Source: Citricoccus alkalitolerans
GTDB lineage: Bacteria; Actinomycetota; Actinomycetes; Actinomycetales; Micrococcaceae
Direction of reading: 5' to 3'
Assembly: GCF_039528175.1 (NCBI RefSeq)
Contig: NZ_BAAALH010000002.1
Location: 1,922,001 to 1,986,000, forward strand
Length of the DNA stretch: 64,000 nucleotides
Shown here one piece after another: positions 50,646 to 59,699 of the stretch (position 1 is its first letter; every line of letters starts with the position of its first letter). The notes beneath the pieces are model-generated. The model saw only the letters and a program-made list of their open reading frames with translations. It did no database searches and was not told where the DNA came from. A program made the translations under genes and the position numbers.

Positions 50646-51641
50646 CTACGGCAGGAGCAGTGACTTTCCGGTGGTGCGGCGGGACTCGAGGTCCCCGTGC
50701 GCCCGGCCTGCCTCGGCCAGGGGGTAGGTGGCGCCGATCCGGAAGTCGAGGGTGCCGGCGTCGAGGGCGGAGAACAGTTCCCGGGCCCGCCACCGGGTCT
50801 CGTCGGCGGTTAACGTGTGGTGCACCAGGGTGGGGCGGGTGAGGAACACCGAACCGGCGGAGTTGAGGCGCTGGGGGTCCACCGGCGGCACCGGCCCCGA
50901 GGCGCCACCGAAGAGGGCCAGGGTTCCACGGATCCGCAGGGAGGCCAGGGACTCGTCGAAGGTGTCCCGGCCGACTCCATCGAACACGGCGTCCACGCCG
51001 CGGCCACCGGTGAGGTCCCGCACGGCGTCGGCGAACCCCGAGTAGTCCAGGACGTGGCTGGCGCCCGCCGCGCGGGAGAGCGCCTTCTTCTCCTCGGTGG
51101 AGGCCGTGGCGATGACGGTCGCGCCGTGGGACACGCACAACTGGGTCAGCAGCAGGCCCACGCCCCCCGCGCCGGCATGCACGAGGACCGTCTGGCCCGG
51201 CTGCACCTCCACGGTGGACCGGCACAGGTAGTGGGCGGTCATGCCCTGCAGGGGGATGGCCGCGGCCTCCGCCGGGTCCACCCCGCCCGGCACCGGCAGC
51301 AACTGGTCCACCGGGGCGGTGAAGTACTCGGCGTAGGTGCCGGAACCGGCCGCCGTGGCCACCACATCTCCGACCGTCACGGACGCAGCGTCGGCCTCGG
51401 GGCCGAGGGCCACCACCGTCCCCGACCCCTCCGAGCCGGGGATGAAGGGGTGGGGCATCCGGTATACGCCCGAGCGCTGGTAGGTCTCGATGAAGTTGAG
51501 GCCGGCGGCCGCTGTCCTGACCAGGACCTCCCCGGGGCCCGGTGACGGGACGGGGACCTCCGTCCACTGCAGGGCCTCCGGTCCTCCGGAGGCGTGGACA
51601 CGAACGGCATGCTGGGCGCTGGGAAGGGAAATCTCGGTCAT
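50646..51641 (-). CDS. Quinone oxidoreductase, zinc-independent MDR family
   Basis: A 331-aa medium-chain dehydrogenase/reductase. GLNFIETYQRSGVYRMPHPFIPGSEGSG marks the QOR (NADPH:quinone reductase) branch, and VLVHAGAGGVGLLLTQLC is the NADPH-binding Rossmann motif. Zinc ligands of alcohol dehydrogenases are absent. ATG 51641 (MTEISLPSAQ) is chosen: TACGGT (complement of 51649-51654) lies 7 bases upstream and no ribosome site exists, so it is probably leaderless. It diverges from argC and is 187 bp before the synthetase start on the same strand, likely a separate transcript. Confidence 0.93.
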   Translation of the reverse strand: MTEISLPSAQHAVRVHASGGPEALQWTEVPVPSPGPGEVLVRTAAAGLNFIETYQRSGVYRMPHPFIPGSEGSGTVVALGPEADAASVTVGDVVATAAGSGTYAEYFTAPVDQLLPVPGGVDPAEAAAIPLQGMTAHYLCRSTVEVQPGQTVLVHAGAGGVGLLLTQLCVSHGATVIATASTEEKKALSRAAGASHVLDYSGFADAVRDLTGGRGVDAVFDGVGRDTFDESLASLRIRGTLALFGGASGPVPPVDPQRLNSAGSVFLTRPTLVHHTLTADETRWRARELFSALDAGTLDFRIGATYPLAEAGRAHGDLESRRTTGKSLLLP

Positions 51642-51762
51642 GGTGCCTACCGTAGTCGCGCCCGGCGGCCCCTGGGGCGGTGATGCGTAGACGGTGCGTG
51701 GTCCCACGGTGACCGTCGGGTGAACAATCCTCCGGTGCCGGACGACCCGGTGCGGCCCGGTC

Positions 51763-51802
51763 TTGCATAAATATTGGCATCACTGCATATTTCCCCTAGC
51801 AT
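51763..51802 (+). promoter_or_regulatory. argC promoter with ARG box (ArgR operator)
   Basis: -35 TTGGCA (51774-51779), 17 bp, -10 TAGCAT (51797-51802), then six bases to the argC ATG, so RNA should begin at or next to the start codon. TGCATAAATAT (51764-51774) and CTGCATATTT (51783-51792) flank and overlap the -35 element; ArgR binding here would block RNA polymerase. The same 11-mer occurs upstream of argG. Confidence 0.75.
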
Positions 51803-51808
51803 GGGCGC

Positions 51809-52849
51809 ATGAGCCTCACAGTTGCCGTCTCCGGCGCCAGCGGATATGCCGGAGGAGAAGTCCTGCGCCTTCTTCTCGCCCACCCCGAGGTGGAGATCGG
51901 GGCCATCACGGCCCACTCGAACGCCGGGGAGCGACTGGGCTCGCTCCAGCCGCACCTGCACGCCCTGGCTGATCGCGTCCTGCAGGAGACCACCGCGGAG
52001 GTGCTGGCCGGACACGACGTCGTCTTCCTGGCCCTGCCGCACGGCGCCAGCGGTGCGATCGCCGCCGAACTCGAGCTGCTCTCGCCCGGCACCCTCGTGA
52101 TCGATGCCGGCGCGGACCACCGGCTGCAGTCACCGCAGGCCTGGGAGAGGTTCTACGGCTCCAACCACGCCGGGACCTGGCCCTACGGCCTGCCCGAGCT
52201 GCCGGGGCAGCGGGCGGAGATCGCCGGGGCGTCGCGGATTGCCGTCCCGGGCTGCTATCCGACCACGTGCCTGCTCGCCCTCGCCCCCGGTTTCACCGCC
52301 GGTCTCCTCGTGCCGGAGGACGTGGTGATCGTGGCCGCCACCGGGACCTCCGGAGCGGGCAAGGCCCTCAAGCCGCACCTGCTGGGCAGCGAGATCATGG
52401 GCTCCATGAGCCCCTACGGCGTGGGGGGCGGGCACCGCCACACCCCGGAGATCGAGCAGGGGCTCACCCAGGCGGCGGGGGAACCCGTCACGGTGTCCTT
52501 CACTCCGACGCTGGCGCCCATGCCCCGTGGCATCCTGGCCACCGCCACGGCCCGTCTGCATCCCGGAGTGGACGCTGACGAGGTCCGGGCCGCCTGGGAG
52601 CAGGCCTACCGTGAGGAGCAGTTCGTCCACCTGCTGCCCGAGGGGCAGTGGCCCACCACCCAGTCCGTGCTGGGCTCCAACCACGTGGTCATGCAATTGG
52701 CCGTGGACGAGCATGCCGGCCGCGTCATCATCACCGCCGCCCTGGACAACCTGACGAAGGGTACCGCCGGCGGCGCCGTCCAATCCATGAACCTCGCTCT
52801 CGGCCTGGCCGAGGAGACGGGGCTGACCCAGCAGGGGATCGCACCATGA
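51809..52849 (+). CDS. argC: N-acetyl-gamma-glutamyl-phosphate reductase
   Basis: A 346-aa enzyme, third step of arginine synthesis: reduces N-acetylglutamyl phosphate to the semialdehyde with NADPH. Nucleotide-binding VSGASGYAGGEVLRLL (8-23); catalytic Cys149 in VPGCYPTTC. The later SPYGVGGGHRHTPEIEQ and FTPTLAPMPRGIL are family signatures. No ribosome site; expected leaderless from the promoter geometry. First gene of argCJBDFR; its stop overlaps argJ by 4 bp. Confidence 0.97.
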   Translation: MSLTVAVSGASGYAGGEVLRLLLAHPEVEIGAITAHSNAGERLGSLQPHLHALADRVLQETTAEVLAGHDVVFLALPHGASGAIAAELELLSPGTLVIDAGADHRLQSPQAWERFYGSNHAGTWPYGLPELPGQRAEIAGASRIAVPGCYPTTCLLALAPGFTAGLLVPEDVVIVAATGTSGAGKALKPHLLGSEIMGSMSPYGVGGGHRHTPEIEQGLTQAAGEPVTVSFTPTLAPMPRGILATATARLHPGVDADEVRAAWEQAYREEQFVHLLPEGQWPTTQSVLGSNHVVMQLAVDEHAGRVIITAALDNLTKGTAGGAVQSMNLALGLAEETGLTQQGIAP

Positions 52850-54006
52850 GCGTCACCACAGCCCAGGGATTCCGCGCCGCCGGTGTGGCCGCCGGACTGA
52901 AGTCGACCGGGAAGCCGGACGTGGCCGTCGTCGTGAACGACGGACCGGACCGCCACGCGGCAGCCGTCTTCACGACCAACCGGGTGGCTGCCGCCCCCGT
53001 GGTCTGGTCGCGCCAGGTGGTCGCGGACGGGCGTGTGGATGCTGTGGTGCTGAACTCGGGCGGGGCCAATGCCGCCACCGGCCCCCAGGGGTTCCAGGAC
53101 ACGCACGCCACCGCCGAACATGCCGCCGGACAGCTCGGGATCTCTCCCGGGGACGTGCTGGTGTGCTCCACCGGCCTGATCGGCCTGCCCCAGCCGATGG
53201 ACCGGTTGATCCCGGGAGTGGCCGCCGCCACCGGAGCGCTGGACGTTGAGGGTGGAGCCGATGCGGCCGAGGCCATCATGACCACGGACTCGGTGCCCAA
53301 GACCGCGGTCCACCGAGGCGCCGGGTACGTGATCGGCGGCATGGCCAAGGGTGCTGGCATGCTCGCACCGGGAATGGCGACCATGCTGTGCGTCATCACC
53401 ACCGACGCCGCGGTGGAACCCGCCGAGCTGGATGGGGCATTGACCGAGGCGGTCCGGACCACGTTCAACCGCACGGACTCCGATGGCTGCATGTCCACGA
53501 ACGACACCGTGGCGCTACTCGCCTCCGGTGCGAGCGGGACCCGACCGGACGCAGCGGAGTTCCAGGAGGGTCTGCGCACGGTCTGCGCGGACCTGGCGCG
53601 GCAGCTGATCGCCGACGCCGAGGGCGCCGCCCACGAGATCTCCATCCAGGTGGTCGGCGCGAGCACCGAGAAGGCTGCCGAGGCGGTGGCCCGCGCGGTG
53701 TCCCGGTCCAACCTGTTCAAGGCCGCCGTGTTCGGTCAGGACCCCAACTGGGGGCGTGTCATCTCGGCCGTCGGCACGGTTCCGGAGGAGCTGGCCCCGT
53801 TCGACGCCGGGCGCCTCGACGTGCACTTCAACGGCGTCCAGGTCTGCCGTGACTCCGGGGTGGGCGAGGACCGGGAGCTCGTGGACCTCTCCCCACGCGA
53901 GGTGAGCGTGGTGATCGACCTGCACGCGGGAGAGGCCACCGCCACCATCTGGACCAACGACCTCACGCACGACTATGTGCATGAGAACTCCGCGTACTCG
54001 AGCTGA
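52846..54006 (+). CDS. argJ: Bifunctional glutamate N-acetyltransferase/ornithine acetyltransferase
   Basis: A 386-aa protein starting at ATG 52846 inside the argC stop (ATGA). The autocleavage site is KGAGMLAPGMATML with nucleophile Thr179, which starts the beta chain. SGGANAATG and NWGRVISAVG are also conserved. It moves the acetyl group from acetylornithine to glutamate. No argA is in the window, so ArgJ is expected to make acetylglutamate as well, as in other actinobacteria. Confidence 0.97.
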   Translation: MSVTTAQGFRAAGVAAGLKSTGKPDVAVVVNDGPDRHAAAVFTTNRVAAAPVVWSRQVVADGRVDAVVLNSGGANAATGPQGFQDTHATAEHAAGQLGISPGDVLVCSTGLIGLPQPMDRLIPGVAAATGALDVEGGADAAEAIMTTDSVPKTAVHRGAGYVIGGMAKGAGMLAPGMATMLCVITTDAAVEPAELDGALTEAVRTTFNRTDSDGCMSTNDTVALLASGASGTRPDAAEFQEGLRTVCADLARQLIADAEGAAHEISIQVVGASTEKAAEAVARAVSRSNLFKAAVFGQDPNWGRVISAVGTVPEELAPFDAGRLDVHFNGVQVCRDSGVGEDRELVDLSPREVSVVIDLHAGEATATIWTNDLTHDYVHENSAYSS

Positions 54007-54014
54007 GGACCACC

Positions 54015-54989
54015 ATGCGTGAGATGACAGACACGACCGGTGCTACTGACACCGGCGGGACCACGGGGACCACCGACGTTCCGGGTTCCCCGGACGATGC
54101 TGCAGCCAAGGCCGCCGTGCTGGTGGAGGCCCTGCCCTGGATCAAACGCTTCGCCGGCACCACCATGGTGATCAAGTACGGCGGCAACGCCATGGTGTCG
54201 GATGAACTGCGCAGTGCCTTCGCCGAGGACATCGTCTTCCTCCACCACTGCGGCATCCATCCTGTCGTGGTGCATGGCGGCGGGCCACAGATCAACACCA
54301 TGCTGAGCCGGCTCGGAATCGAGTCCGAGTTCGCCGGGGGACTGCGTGTTACCACCGCCGAGGCCATGGACGTGGTCCGAATGGTCCTCACGGGCCAGGT
54401 CGGCCGGGAGCTCGTGGGCCTGGTCAATGGGCACGGGCCCTATGCCGTCGGCATGTCCGGCGAGGATGCCGCCCTGTTCCAGGCACAGCGGACCGGCACC
54501 GTGGTGGACGGCGAGCCCGTGGACCTCGGGCTGGTCGGCGAGGTCACCCAGGTCAACCCGAGTGCCATCCGGGACCTGGTGGAGAACGGGCGGATCCCCG
54601 TCGTGTCCTCAGTGGCCCCGGAGATCAGCGCCGACGGGCAGGCCACGGGTGAGGTGCTGAACGTCAACGCGGACACGGCCGCTGCGGCACTGGCCGTGGC
54701 GCTCGGTGCCTCGAAGCTCGTGGTCCTCACTGATGTCGAGGGCCTGTACTCCCACTGGCCGGACCGGACATCCCTGATCTCATCGCTGTCCGCCGGCCAG
54801 CTGCGCGCGCTGCTGCCCACTCTCGAGGCCGGGATGATCCCCAAGATGGCCGCCTGCCTCCACTCCGTCGACGGCGGGGTGCCCCAGGCCCACATCGTGG
54901 ACGGCCGGGCGCCACATTCGATGCTGCTCGAGGTCTTCACCACGGCCGGGGTAGGGACCCAGGTCCTGCCCGATGACCACACCGACTGA
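54015..54989 (+). CDS. argB: Acetylglutamate kinase
   Basis: A 324-aa amino-acid kinase. VIKYGGNAM with Lys54 and VVVHGGGPQI bind ATP and substrate; later DVEGLYSHWPDR and GGVPQAHIVDGRAPHSML are typical. The first 28 residues (Thr/Gly-rich) extend beyond the usual N-terminus; the ATG at 54024 is an alternative start. It phosphorylates N-acetylglutamate and is usually the arginine-inhibited step. It lies 8 bp after argJ. Confidence 0.97.
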   Translation: MREMTDTTGATDTGGTTGTTDVPGSPDDAAAKAAVLVEALPWIKRFAGTTMVIKYGGNAMVSDELRSAFAEDIVFLHHCGIHPVVVHGGGPQINTMLSRLGIESEFAGGLRVTTAEAMDVVRMVLTGQVGRELVGLVNGHGPYAVGMSGEDAALFQAQRTGTVVDGEPVDLGLVGEVTQVNPSAIRDLVENGRIPVVSSVAPEISADGQATGEVLNVNADTAAAALAVALGASKLVVLTDVEGLYSHWPDRTSLISSLSAGQLRALLPTLEAGMIPKMAACLHSVDGGVPQAHIVDGRAPHSMLLEVFTTAGVGTQVLPDDHTD

Positions 54990-54995
54990 GGGACC

Positions 54996-56393
54996 ATGAT
55001 GAACAACCCCACCGCTGGCGCCGCCGCTGATTTCGCCGATCACGCCGCCACCTCTGCTACGACACCTGCCGGTCCCACGGCGGCACCTGCTGCCGTCGGA
55101 ACCGGCTCTCCCTCCCAGACAGGACTCCTCGGACGCTATGCCACCTCGCTGACCGGAGTCTTCGGTGCCCCCAGCCGGGTCCTGGTCCGTGGCGAGGGTG
55201 TGCATGTCTGGGATGCCGACGGCCGCCGGTACACGGACTTCCTCGGGGGCATCGCCGTCAACGCGCTCGGCCACGCCCACCCGGCACTGGTGGCAGCGGT
55301 GACCGAGCAGCTCGGCACCCTGGGCCACATCTCCAACCTCTTCACCTCCGGCCCGCAGATCGCCCTCGCCGAGCGACTGCTGGAGTTGGCCGTGGCCCCT
55401 GAGGGATCCACCGTGTTCTTCGCCAACTCCGGGTCCGAGGCCAATGAGGCCGCCCTGAAGCTGGCGCGCCGCCACGGGCGCGAGGATCCCTCCGGCCGCC
55501 GCACCCGGGTCCTGGCCCTGGAGAACAGCTTCCACGGCCGCACCCTCGGCGCCCTGGCCATGACGTGGAAGCCCGCCTACCGTGAACCGTTCGAACCCCT
55601 GCCCGGGGGCATCGAGTTCATTCCCGCCGGTGACGCGGCAGCGCTGGAGGCCGCGCTCGATGAGACCGTGGCCGCCGTCATCCTCGAACCCGTGCAGGGC
55701 GAGTCCGGCGTGCACGGCTGGCCGGCCGGTTACCTACAGGCCGCCCGTGACCTCACCCGCCGTCACGGCGCGCTGTTGATCTTCGACGAGGTCCAATCTG
55801 GCACCGGCCGCACCGGGACCTGGTTCGCTCACCAGAATCCCGCTGTCACCGGGGAGGACGAGCCGGTGGTGCCGGACGCGATGACGCTGGCCAAGGGCCT
55901 GGGCGGCGGCGTCCCGATCGGCGCCATGGTCAGTTTCGGCCCGCAGGTCTCCGCCTTGCTCACGGCCGGTCAGCACGGCACCACCTTCGGCGGCAACCCC
56001 GTCGCCACCGCCGCCGGGCTGGCGGTGCTGGACACGATCGCCCAGACCGGCCTGCTGCAGCACGTCCATGACCTCGGCGCCCGGTTGGCGCGCGGACTCG
56101 GCGCCGTGGCCGGGGTCACCGCGGTGCGCCAGTACGGCCTTCTCATCGGCGTGGACATCATCGTGCCCTCCGGCATGGAAACCCCGGTGCCCGATGGCGG
56201 CCTGGCGCCGGCCGTGGTCCGCGCCGGTCTCGAGGCAGGATACCTGCTCAACGCCACCGGACCCTCCACCCTCCGCCTGGCCCCGCCACTTGTCCTGGGG
56301 GAGGAGGAGGCCGACCGAGTGGTGGCCGATCTCCCGTCGCTCCTGGAAGCGGCCCTGCAGGCACACCGGCAACAGCACGATCAGGAGAATTGA
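54996..56393 (+). CDS. argD: Acetylornithine aminotransferase
   Basis: A 465-aa class III PLP aminotransferase. A 45-residue Ala/Thr/Pro-rich tail precedes the fold. FFANSGSEANEAALKLARRHG binds PLP phosphate, LLIFDEVQSGTGRTG contains the PLP-binding Asp, and Lys300 in TLAKGLGGGVPIGA forms the Schiff base. Longer than the usual 400 aa because of the tail and a loop at ENPAVTGEDEP-like residues (HQNPAVTGEDEPVV). It starts 6 bp after argB. Confidence 0.97.
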   Translation: MMNNPTAGAAADFADHAATSATTPAGPTAAPAAVGTGSPSQTGLLGRYATSLTGVFGAPSRVLVRGEGVHVWDADGRRYTDFLGGIAVNALGHAHPALVAAVTEQLGTLGHISNLFTSGPQIALAERLLELAVAPEGSTVFFANSGSEANEAALKLARRHGREDPSGRRTRVLALENSFHGRTLGALAMTWKPAYREPFEPLPGGIEFIPAGDAAALEAALDETVAAVILEPVQGESGVHGWPAGYLQAARDLTRRHGALLIFDEVQSGTGRTGTWFAHQNPAVTGEDEPVVPDAMTLAKGLGGGVPIGAMVSFGPQVSALLTAGQHGTTFGGNPVATAAGLAVLDTIAQTGLLQHVHDLGARLARGLGAVAGVTAVRQYGLLIGVDIIVPSGMETPVPDGGLAPAVVRAGLEAGYLLNATGPSTLRLAPPLVLGEEEADRVVADLPSLLEAALQAHRQQHDQEN

Positions 56394-56395
56394 GC

Positions 56396-57439
56396 ATGAC
56401 CCCCAGCACCACGCCGTCCGCGGCGGCGCCACTCCGGCACTTCCTCGTCGACACCGATCTCACCGCGGCCGAACAGTCAGAGGTCCTGGACCTGGCGCAG
56501 GCCATGAAGGCCGACCGCTACCTGCACCGGCCCCTGGCCGGGCCGCAGACCGGCATCGTTTTCTTCGACAAGACCTCGACCCGGACGCGGGTGTCCTTCG
56601 CGGCTGGCATCGCCGACCTCGGCGGGCAGCCCCTGATCGTCAATCCCGGTGAAGCCCAGCTGGGCCACAAGGAGTCCATTGCGGACACCGCCCAGGTGCT
56701 GTCCCGGATGGTGTCCGTCATCGTCTGGCGAACGTACGGTCAAGCGGGTCTGGAGGAGATGGCCGAGCATGCCACCGTGCCCGTGATCAACGCACTCTCG
56801 GACGACTACCACCCCTGCCAGTTGCTGGCCGACCTGTTGACGGTGCGCGAGCACAAGGGGCGCACGGAGGGCTTGGTCATGACCTACCTCGGGGACGCCG
56901 CGAACAACATGGCCAACTCATACCTGCTGGCCGGCGTGACCGCGGGGATGCACGTGCGCGTTACGGGGCCCTCGGGATACCTGCCGGACGTGGCCGTGGT
57001 AGCGGCCGCCGAGGCCCGCGCTGCCGCAACAGGGGGGTCGGTGCTGGTCACGACCGATGCCGCGCAGGCCCTGGACGGTGCTGACGTCGTGGTCACCGAC
57101 ACCTGGATCTCCATGGGCCAGGAAGAGGAGAAGGAGGCCCGGCAGACCCTGTTCCGTGACTACGCCGTGGACGCCCGAGCCATGTCGAAGGCCGCGCCGG
57201 ATGCGGTGTTCCTGCACTGCCTTCCGGCCTACCGGGGCCTCGAGGTCTCTGCAGAGGTCATCGACGGACCGCAGTCAGTGGTGTTCGACGAGGCCGAGAA
57301 TCGCCTGCATGCCCAGAAGGCCCTGATGGCCTGGCTGCTCTACCGTTCCGGCCTTGCCGCCACGCCTGCCACCGAGTCGGCCGGCGCGGCGCTCGGTGAT
57401 GGACGGGTCTCCACCGTCGGTTCCGCTGACGTCCGATGA
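56396..57439 (+). CDS. argF: Ornithine carbamoyltransferase
   Basis: A 347-aa enzyme forming citrulline. STRTR at 61-65 binds carbamoyl phosphate, HPCQLLADLLT follows, and HCLP at 274-277 binds ornithine. AGGAG lies 8 nt before ATG 56396, which is preferred to the TTG at 56390 overlapping argD. The stop overlaps argR (ATGA). Confidence 0.97.
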   Translation: MTPSTTPSAAAPLRHFLVDTDLTAAEQSEVLDLAQAMKADRYLHRPLAGPQTGIVFFDKTSTRTRVSFAAGIADLGGQPLIVNPGEAQLGHKESIADTAQVLSRMVSVIVWRTYGQAGLEEMAEHATVPVINALSDDYHPCQLLADLLTVREHKGRTEGLVMTYLGDAANNMANSYLLAGVTAGMHVRVTGPSGYLPDVAVVAAAEARAAATGGSVLVTTDAAQALDGADVVVTDTWISMGQEEEKEARQTLFRDYAVDARAMSKAAPDAVFLHCLPAYRGLEVSAEVIDGPQSVVFDEAENRLHAQKALMAWLLYRSGLAATPATESAGAALGDGRVSTVGSADVR

Positions 57440-57933
57440 GCGCTCCGGCCACCAAGACCGCACGTCAGGCGGCCATCAAGGACGTCCTTGCCGCCACAGA
57501 CGTGCACAGTCAGGCCGAGCTGCTGACAGAGCTGGGCGTCCGGGGTGTCTCGGTGACGCAGGGGACGCTGTCCCGTGATCTCGTCGAGCTGGGCGCCTAC
57601 CGGGTGCGCGCTGACAGCGGACAGCTGGTCTACTCGGTTCCGCCGGAAGGGCCGGTGCCGGGGGAGCTCGCCGCGCGGCGTGCTCCGGAAGCACTGGAGC
57701 ACCGGCTCTCCAGCCTGTGCCGGGACCTGCTGGTGGCGGCTGAATCCAGCGCCAACCTGGTCATTCTCAGAACTCCACCCGGCGCGGCACAGTTCCTCGC
57801 CAGCGTCATCGACCAGTCACGCCAACCGGACATCCTCGGCACGATCGCCGGAGACGACACGATCATGATCGTGACGCGTGCGCCGGACGGGGGAGTCGCC
57901 GTCGCCGGGCGGTTCCTCGAATACGCGGGGTAG
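57436..57933 (+). CDS. argR: Arginine repressor ArgR
   Basis: A 165-aa protein. N-terminal winged HTH (about 8-75, ARQAAIKDVLAATDVHSQAE, GVSVTQGTLSRDLVELGAYRVR) and C-terminal hexamerisation/arginine-binding domain (about 95-160, NLVILRTPPGAAQFLASVID, ILGTIAGDDTIMIV). With arginine it binds ARG boxes; the sites before argC and argG are the expected targets, giving autoregulation because argR is in the argC operon. Confidence 0.97.
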   Translation: MSAPATKTARQAAIKDVLAATDVHSQAELLTELGVRGVSVTQGTLSRDLVELGAYRVRADSGQLVYSVPPEGPVPGELAARRAPEALEHRLSSLCRDLLVAAESSANLVILRTPPGAAQFLASVIDQSRQPDILGTIAGDDTIMIVTRAPDGGVAVAGRFLEYAG

Positions 57934-57961
57934 CCCGCGCGGTCTCGCCGAGCGGGCGGGA

Positions 57962-58717
57962 CTAGAGCCCCGGGACGGAGAAGATCGTATCTTCGGCCGG
58001 CATCTCCACCGTCTCCACGGCGTCCCACTCGGAGAAGTCGATCGTGCCGGTGCCGGACGAGGAGCCCGAGGGGGAGGCGGACTCGTCGTCGGAGGACGCC
58101 GCTTCGGCCTCGAGGCGGACCAGCTTGTTGTCCTTGGACACGTAGAGGCTCACGGGATCTTCGGAGTCCTCGGTGCTGCCGGTGTACTTGTAGACCTCTT
58201 CGCCGTTCAAGTCGACCGCTTCGGACGTGTACTCGGAGTCGCTGAACTCATCGGAGGAGGGAATGTCCTCGGTGAAGGCATCCCAGAGGGTGGACATCGT
58301 GAAACCGCCCTGTTCGGCGGGCATCTCCAGCCACTTGTCACCCACCATCTCCTGCAACTGGGCGCCGCCCCCGTTCTCCTCGTAGAAGGCGGTGTTCGGC
58401 TTCATGTAGGTGTACTCGTCATTGCCGAGGATCTCGACCGAGACGTCCCCCATGGCCACGTTGCCGGAGTAGGACGAATCGTCGATCTGACCGGAGATGG
58501 ACACGGTCATGTCCTGGTCGCCCTGGGTCACGCTGCCGTCGATGGCCACGGAGCTCGTGTCCTCGATCGAGGCGTGCGCCTCGGGCCATACGTCCTCCAG
58601 CGCCGGAACGCCGGAGCCTGCGCAGCCGGCCAGGGTCAGGGCCGCAGTGGCACCCAGGGCGGTGATGCCCAGAACGCGGAGCGGCTGGCGCTGGGTGGTG
58701 GTGATGCTCATCGGCAT
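57962..58717 (-). CDS. Lipoprotein, LppX/LprG-like fold suspected
   Basis: A 251-aa lipoprotein. ATG 58717 follows GAGGGGGA. The signal peptide (about 13-30, LRVLGITALGATAALTLAGC) ends in the lipobox LAGC with Cys32. The mature part is acidic and Ser/Asp-rich, with alternating beta strands (VAIDGSVTQGDQDMTVSISGQIDDSSYSG...), KPNTAFYEENGGG and LYVSKDNKLVRLEAE, resembling the LppX/LprG lipid-binding group by pattern only. A TAGGCT -10 box (complement of 58797-58802) lies next to the 40-bp palindrome. Function unknown. Confidence 0.85.
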   Translation of the reverse strand: MPMSITTTQRQPLRVLGITALGATAALTLAGCAGSGVPALEDVWPEAHASIEDTSSVAIDGSVTQGDQDMTVSISGQIDDSSYSGNVAMGDVSVEILGNDEYTYMKPNTAFYEENGGGAQLQEMVGDKWLEMPAEQGGFTMSTLWDAFTEDIPSSDEFSDSEYTSEAVDLNGEEVYKYTGSTEDSEDPVSLYVSKDNKLVRLEAEAASSDDESASPSGSSSGTGTIDFSEWDAVETVEMPAEDTIFSVPGL

Positions 58718-58823
58718 AGAGGTCCCCCTCGAGACTGTTGATCCGGTGATGTCCGGCCGCAGGGTGCGACAGGGCGAAACGATCACGGATCAGTCCAGCC
58801 TATCGGCGCCCGGCACCAACGCA

Positions 58824-58863
58824 GAACGCGTTGGATGGGGAGTACTCCCCATCCAACGCGTTC
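58824..58863. terminator. Perfect 40-bp palindrome
   Basis: Bases 58824-58843 (beginning GAACGCGTTGG, ending GGGGAGT) are the exact reverse complement of 58844-58863. As RNA it makes an 18-bp stem with a 4-nt loop, downstream of the Rpf-like gene, so termination is the simplest role. It also abuts the predicted -35 region of the lipoprotein gene and could be an operator. Confidence 0.7.
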
Positions 58864-58944
58864 GTTGTGTGCTGCTGGCAGCCGGCGTGGACCACTGGTC
58901 CGTCCGGTGCCGTCAGCCGGTGCTACAGATCCGAGCGGTCAGAA

Positions 58945-59670
58945 TCAGGCCGGCAGGTGCAGGGTCTGGCCGACGAAGATCAGGTTCGCATCGGACACGG
59001 TGTCGGCGTTGGCCGCGTACAGTGCCTCCCAGCCGCCGTCGACCCCGTGGGCCTCGGCCAGCTTGTACAGGGTGTCGCCGGCCTGGACGGTGATGGTCTC
59101 GTCCGACTTCTCGACCGAGGACACGGCGGAGGCGCGCTCCTCCTGGACCGGAGCCTGCTGCTGGGGTGCCTGCTGCTTCGGCTCGGCCTGCTTCTTCTCG
59201 GCCTTGGGCGCGCTCTGCTTCTTCTCGACCTTCGGAGCAGCCTCCTGGGTCTGGGAAGAGGACTCGGCGGACTGGGTGGTGACCTCGGCGCTGCCGCCGT
59301 TGCCGTAGAGACCCAGCTTGGCGGAGCAGGCGGGCCAGGCGCCCCAGCCCTGCATGGAGAGCAGGTTCTCGGCCACGCGGATCTGCTCGGCCTTGGAGGC
59401 CTGGTGCGGCATGCCGGAGCCGCCGGCGGCGCTCCAGGAGCTCGGGGAGAACTGCAGGCCACCGTAGTAGCCGTTGCCGGTGTTGATGGACCAGTTGCCG
59501 CCGGACTCACACTGGGCCAGGGCGTCCCAGCTGGAGGCCGGGGCTGCGGTGGCGGGTGCGGAGAGGGCGGTCAGGCCGGCGCCGGCGACGGCAACGCCGG
59601 CGAGGCCTGCGGCCGAGCGGCGGATGATGGTGCGGCGAGTGGACTGGGAGGCAGTGGAAGTCTTCTGCAT
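58945..59670 (-). CDS. rpf: Resuscitation-promoting-factor-like transglycosylase with LysM
   Basis: A 241-aa secreted protein. The N-terminus (STRRTIIRRSAAGLAGVAVAGAG...) is a signal peptide with twin-arginine flavour and ATAA cleavage near 43. The Rpf domain follows (about 46-120): SWDALAQCESGGNWS with catalytic Glu55, NTGNGYYGGLQFSPSSW and a second Cys in WPACSAKLG. A Gln/Lys/Pro-rich linker leads to a C-terminal LysM (about 192-241). It cleaves peptidoglycan and can wake dormant cells in relatives. A structured leader precedes it. Confidence 0.94.
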   Translation of the reverse strand: MQKTSTASQSTRRTIIRRSAAGLAGVAVAGAGLTALSAPATAAPASSWDALAQCESGGNWSINTGNGYYGGLQFSPSSWSAAGGSGMPHQASKAEQIRVAENLLSMQGWGAWPACSAKLGLYGNGGSAEVTTQSAESSSQTQEAAPKVEKKQSAPKAEKKQAEPKQQAPQQQAPVQEERASAVSSVEKSDETITVQAGDTLYKLAEAHGVDGGWEALYAANADTVSDANLIFVGQTLHLPA

Positions 59671-59699
59671 GGTTTTCTGGGGTTTCGGCCCACCACTGC

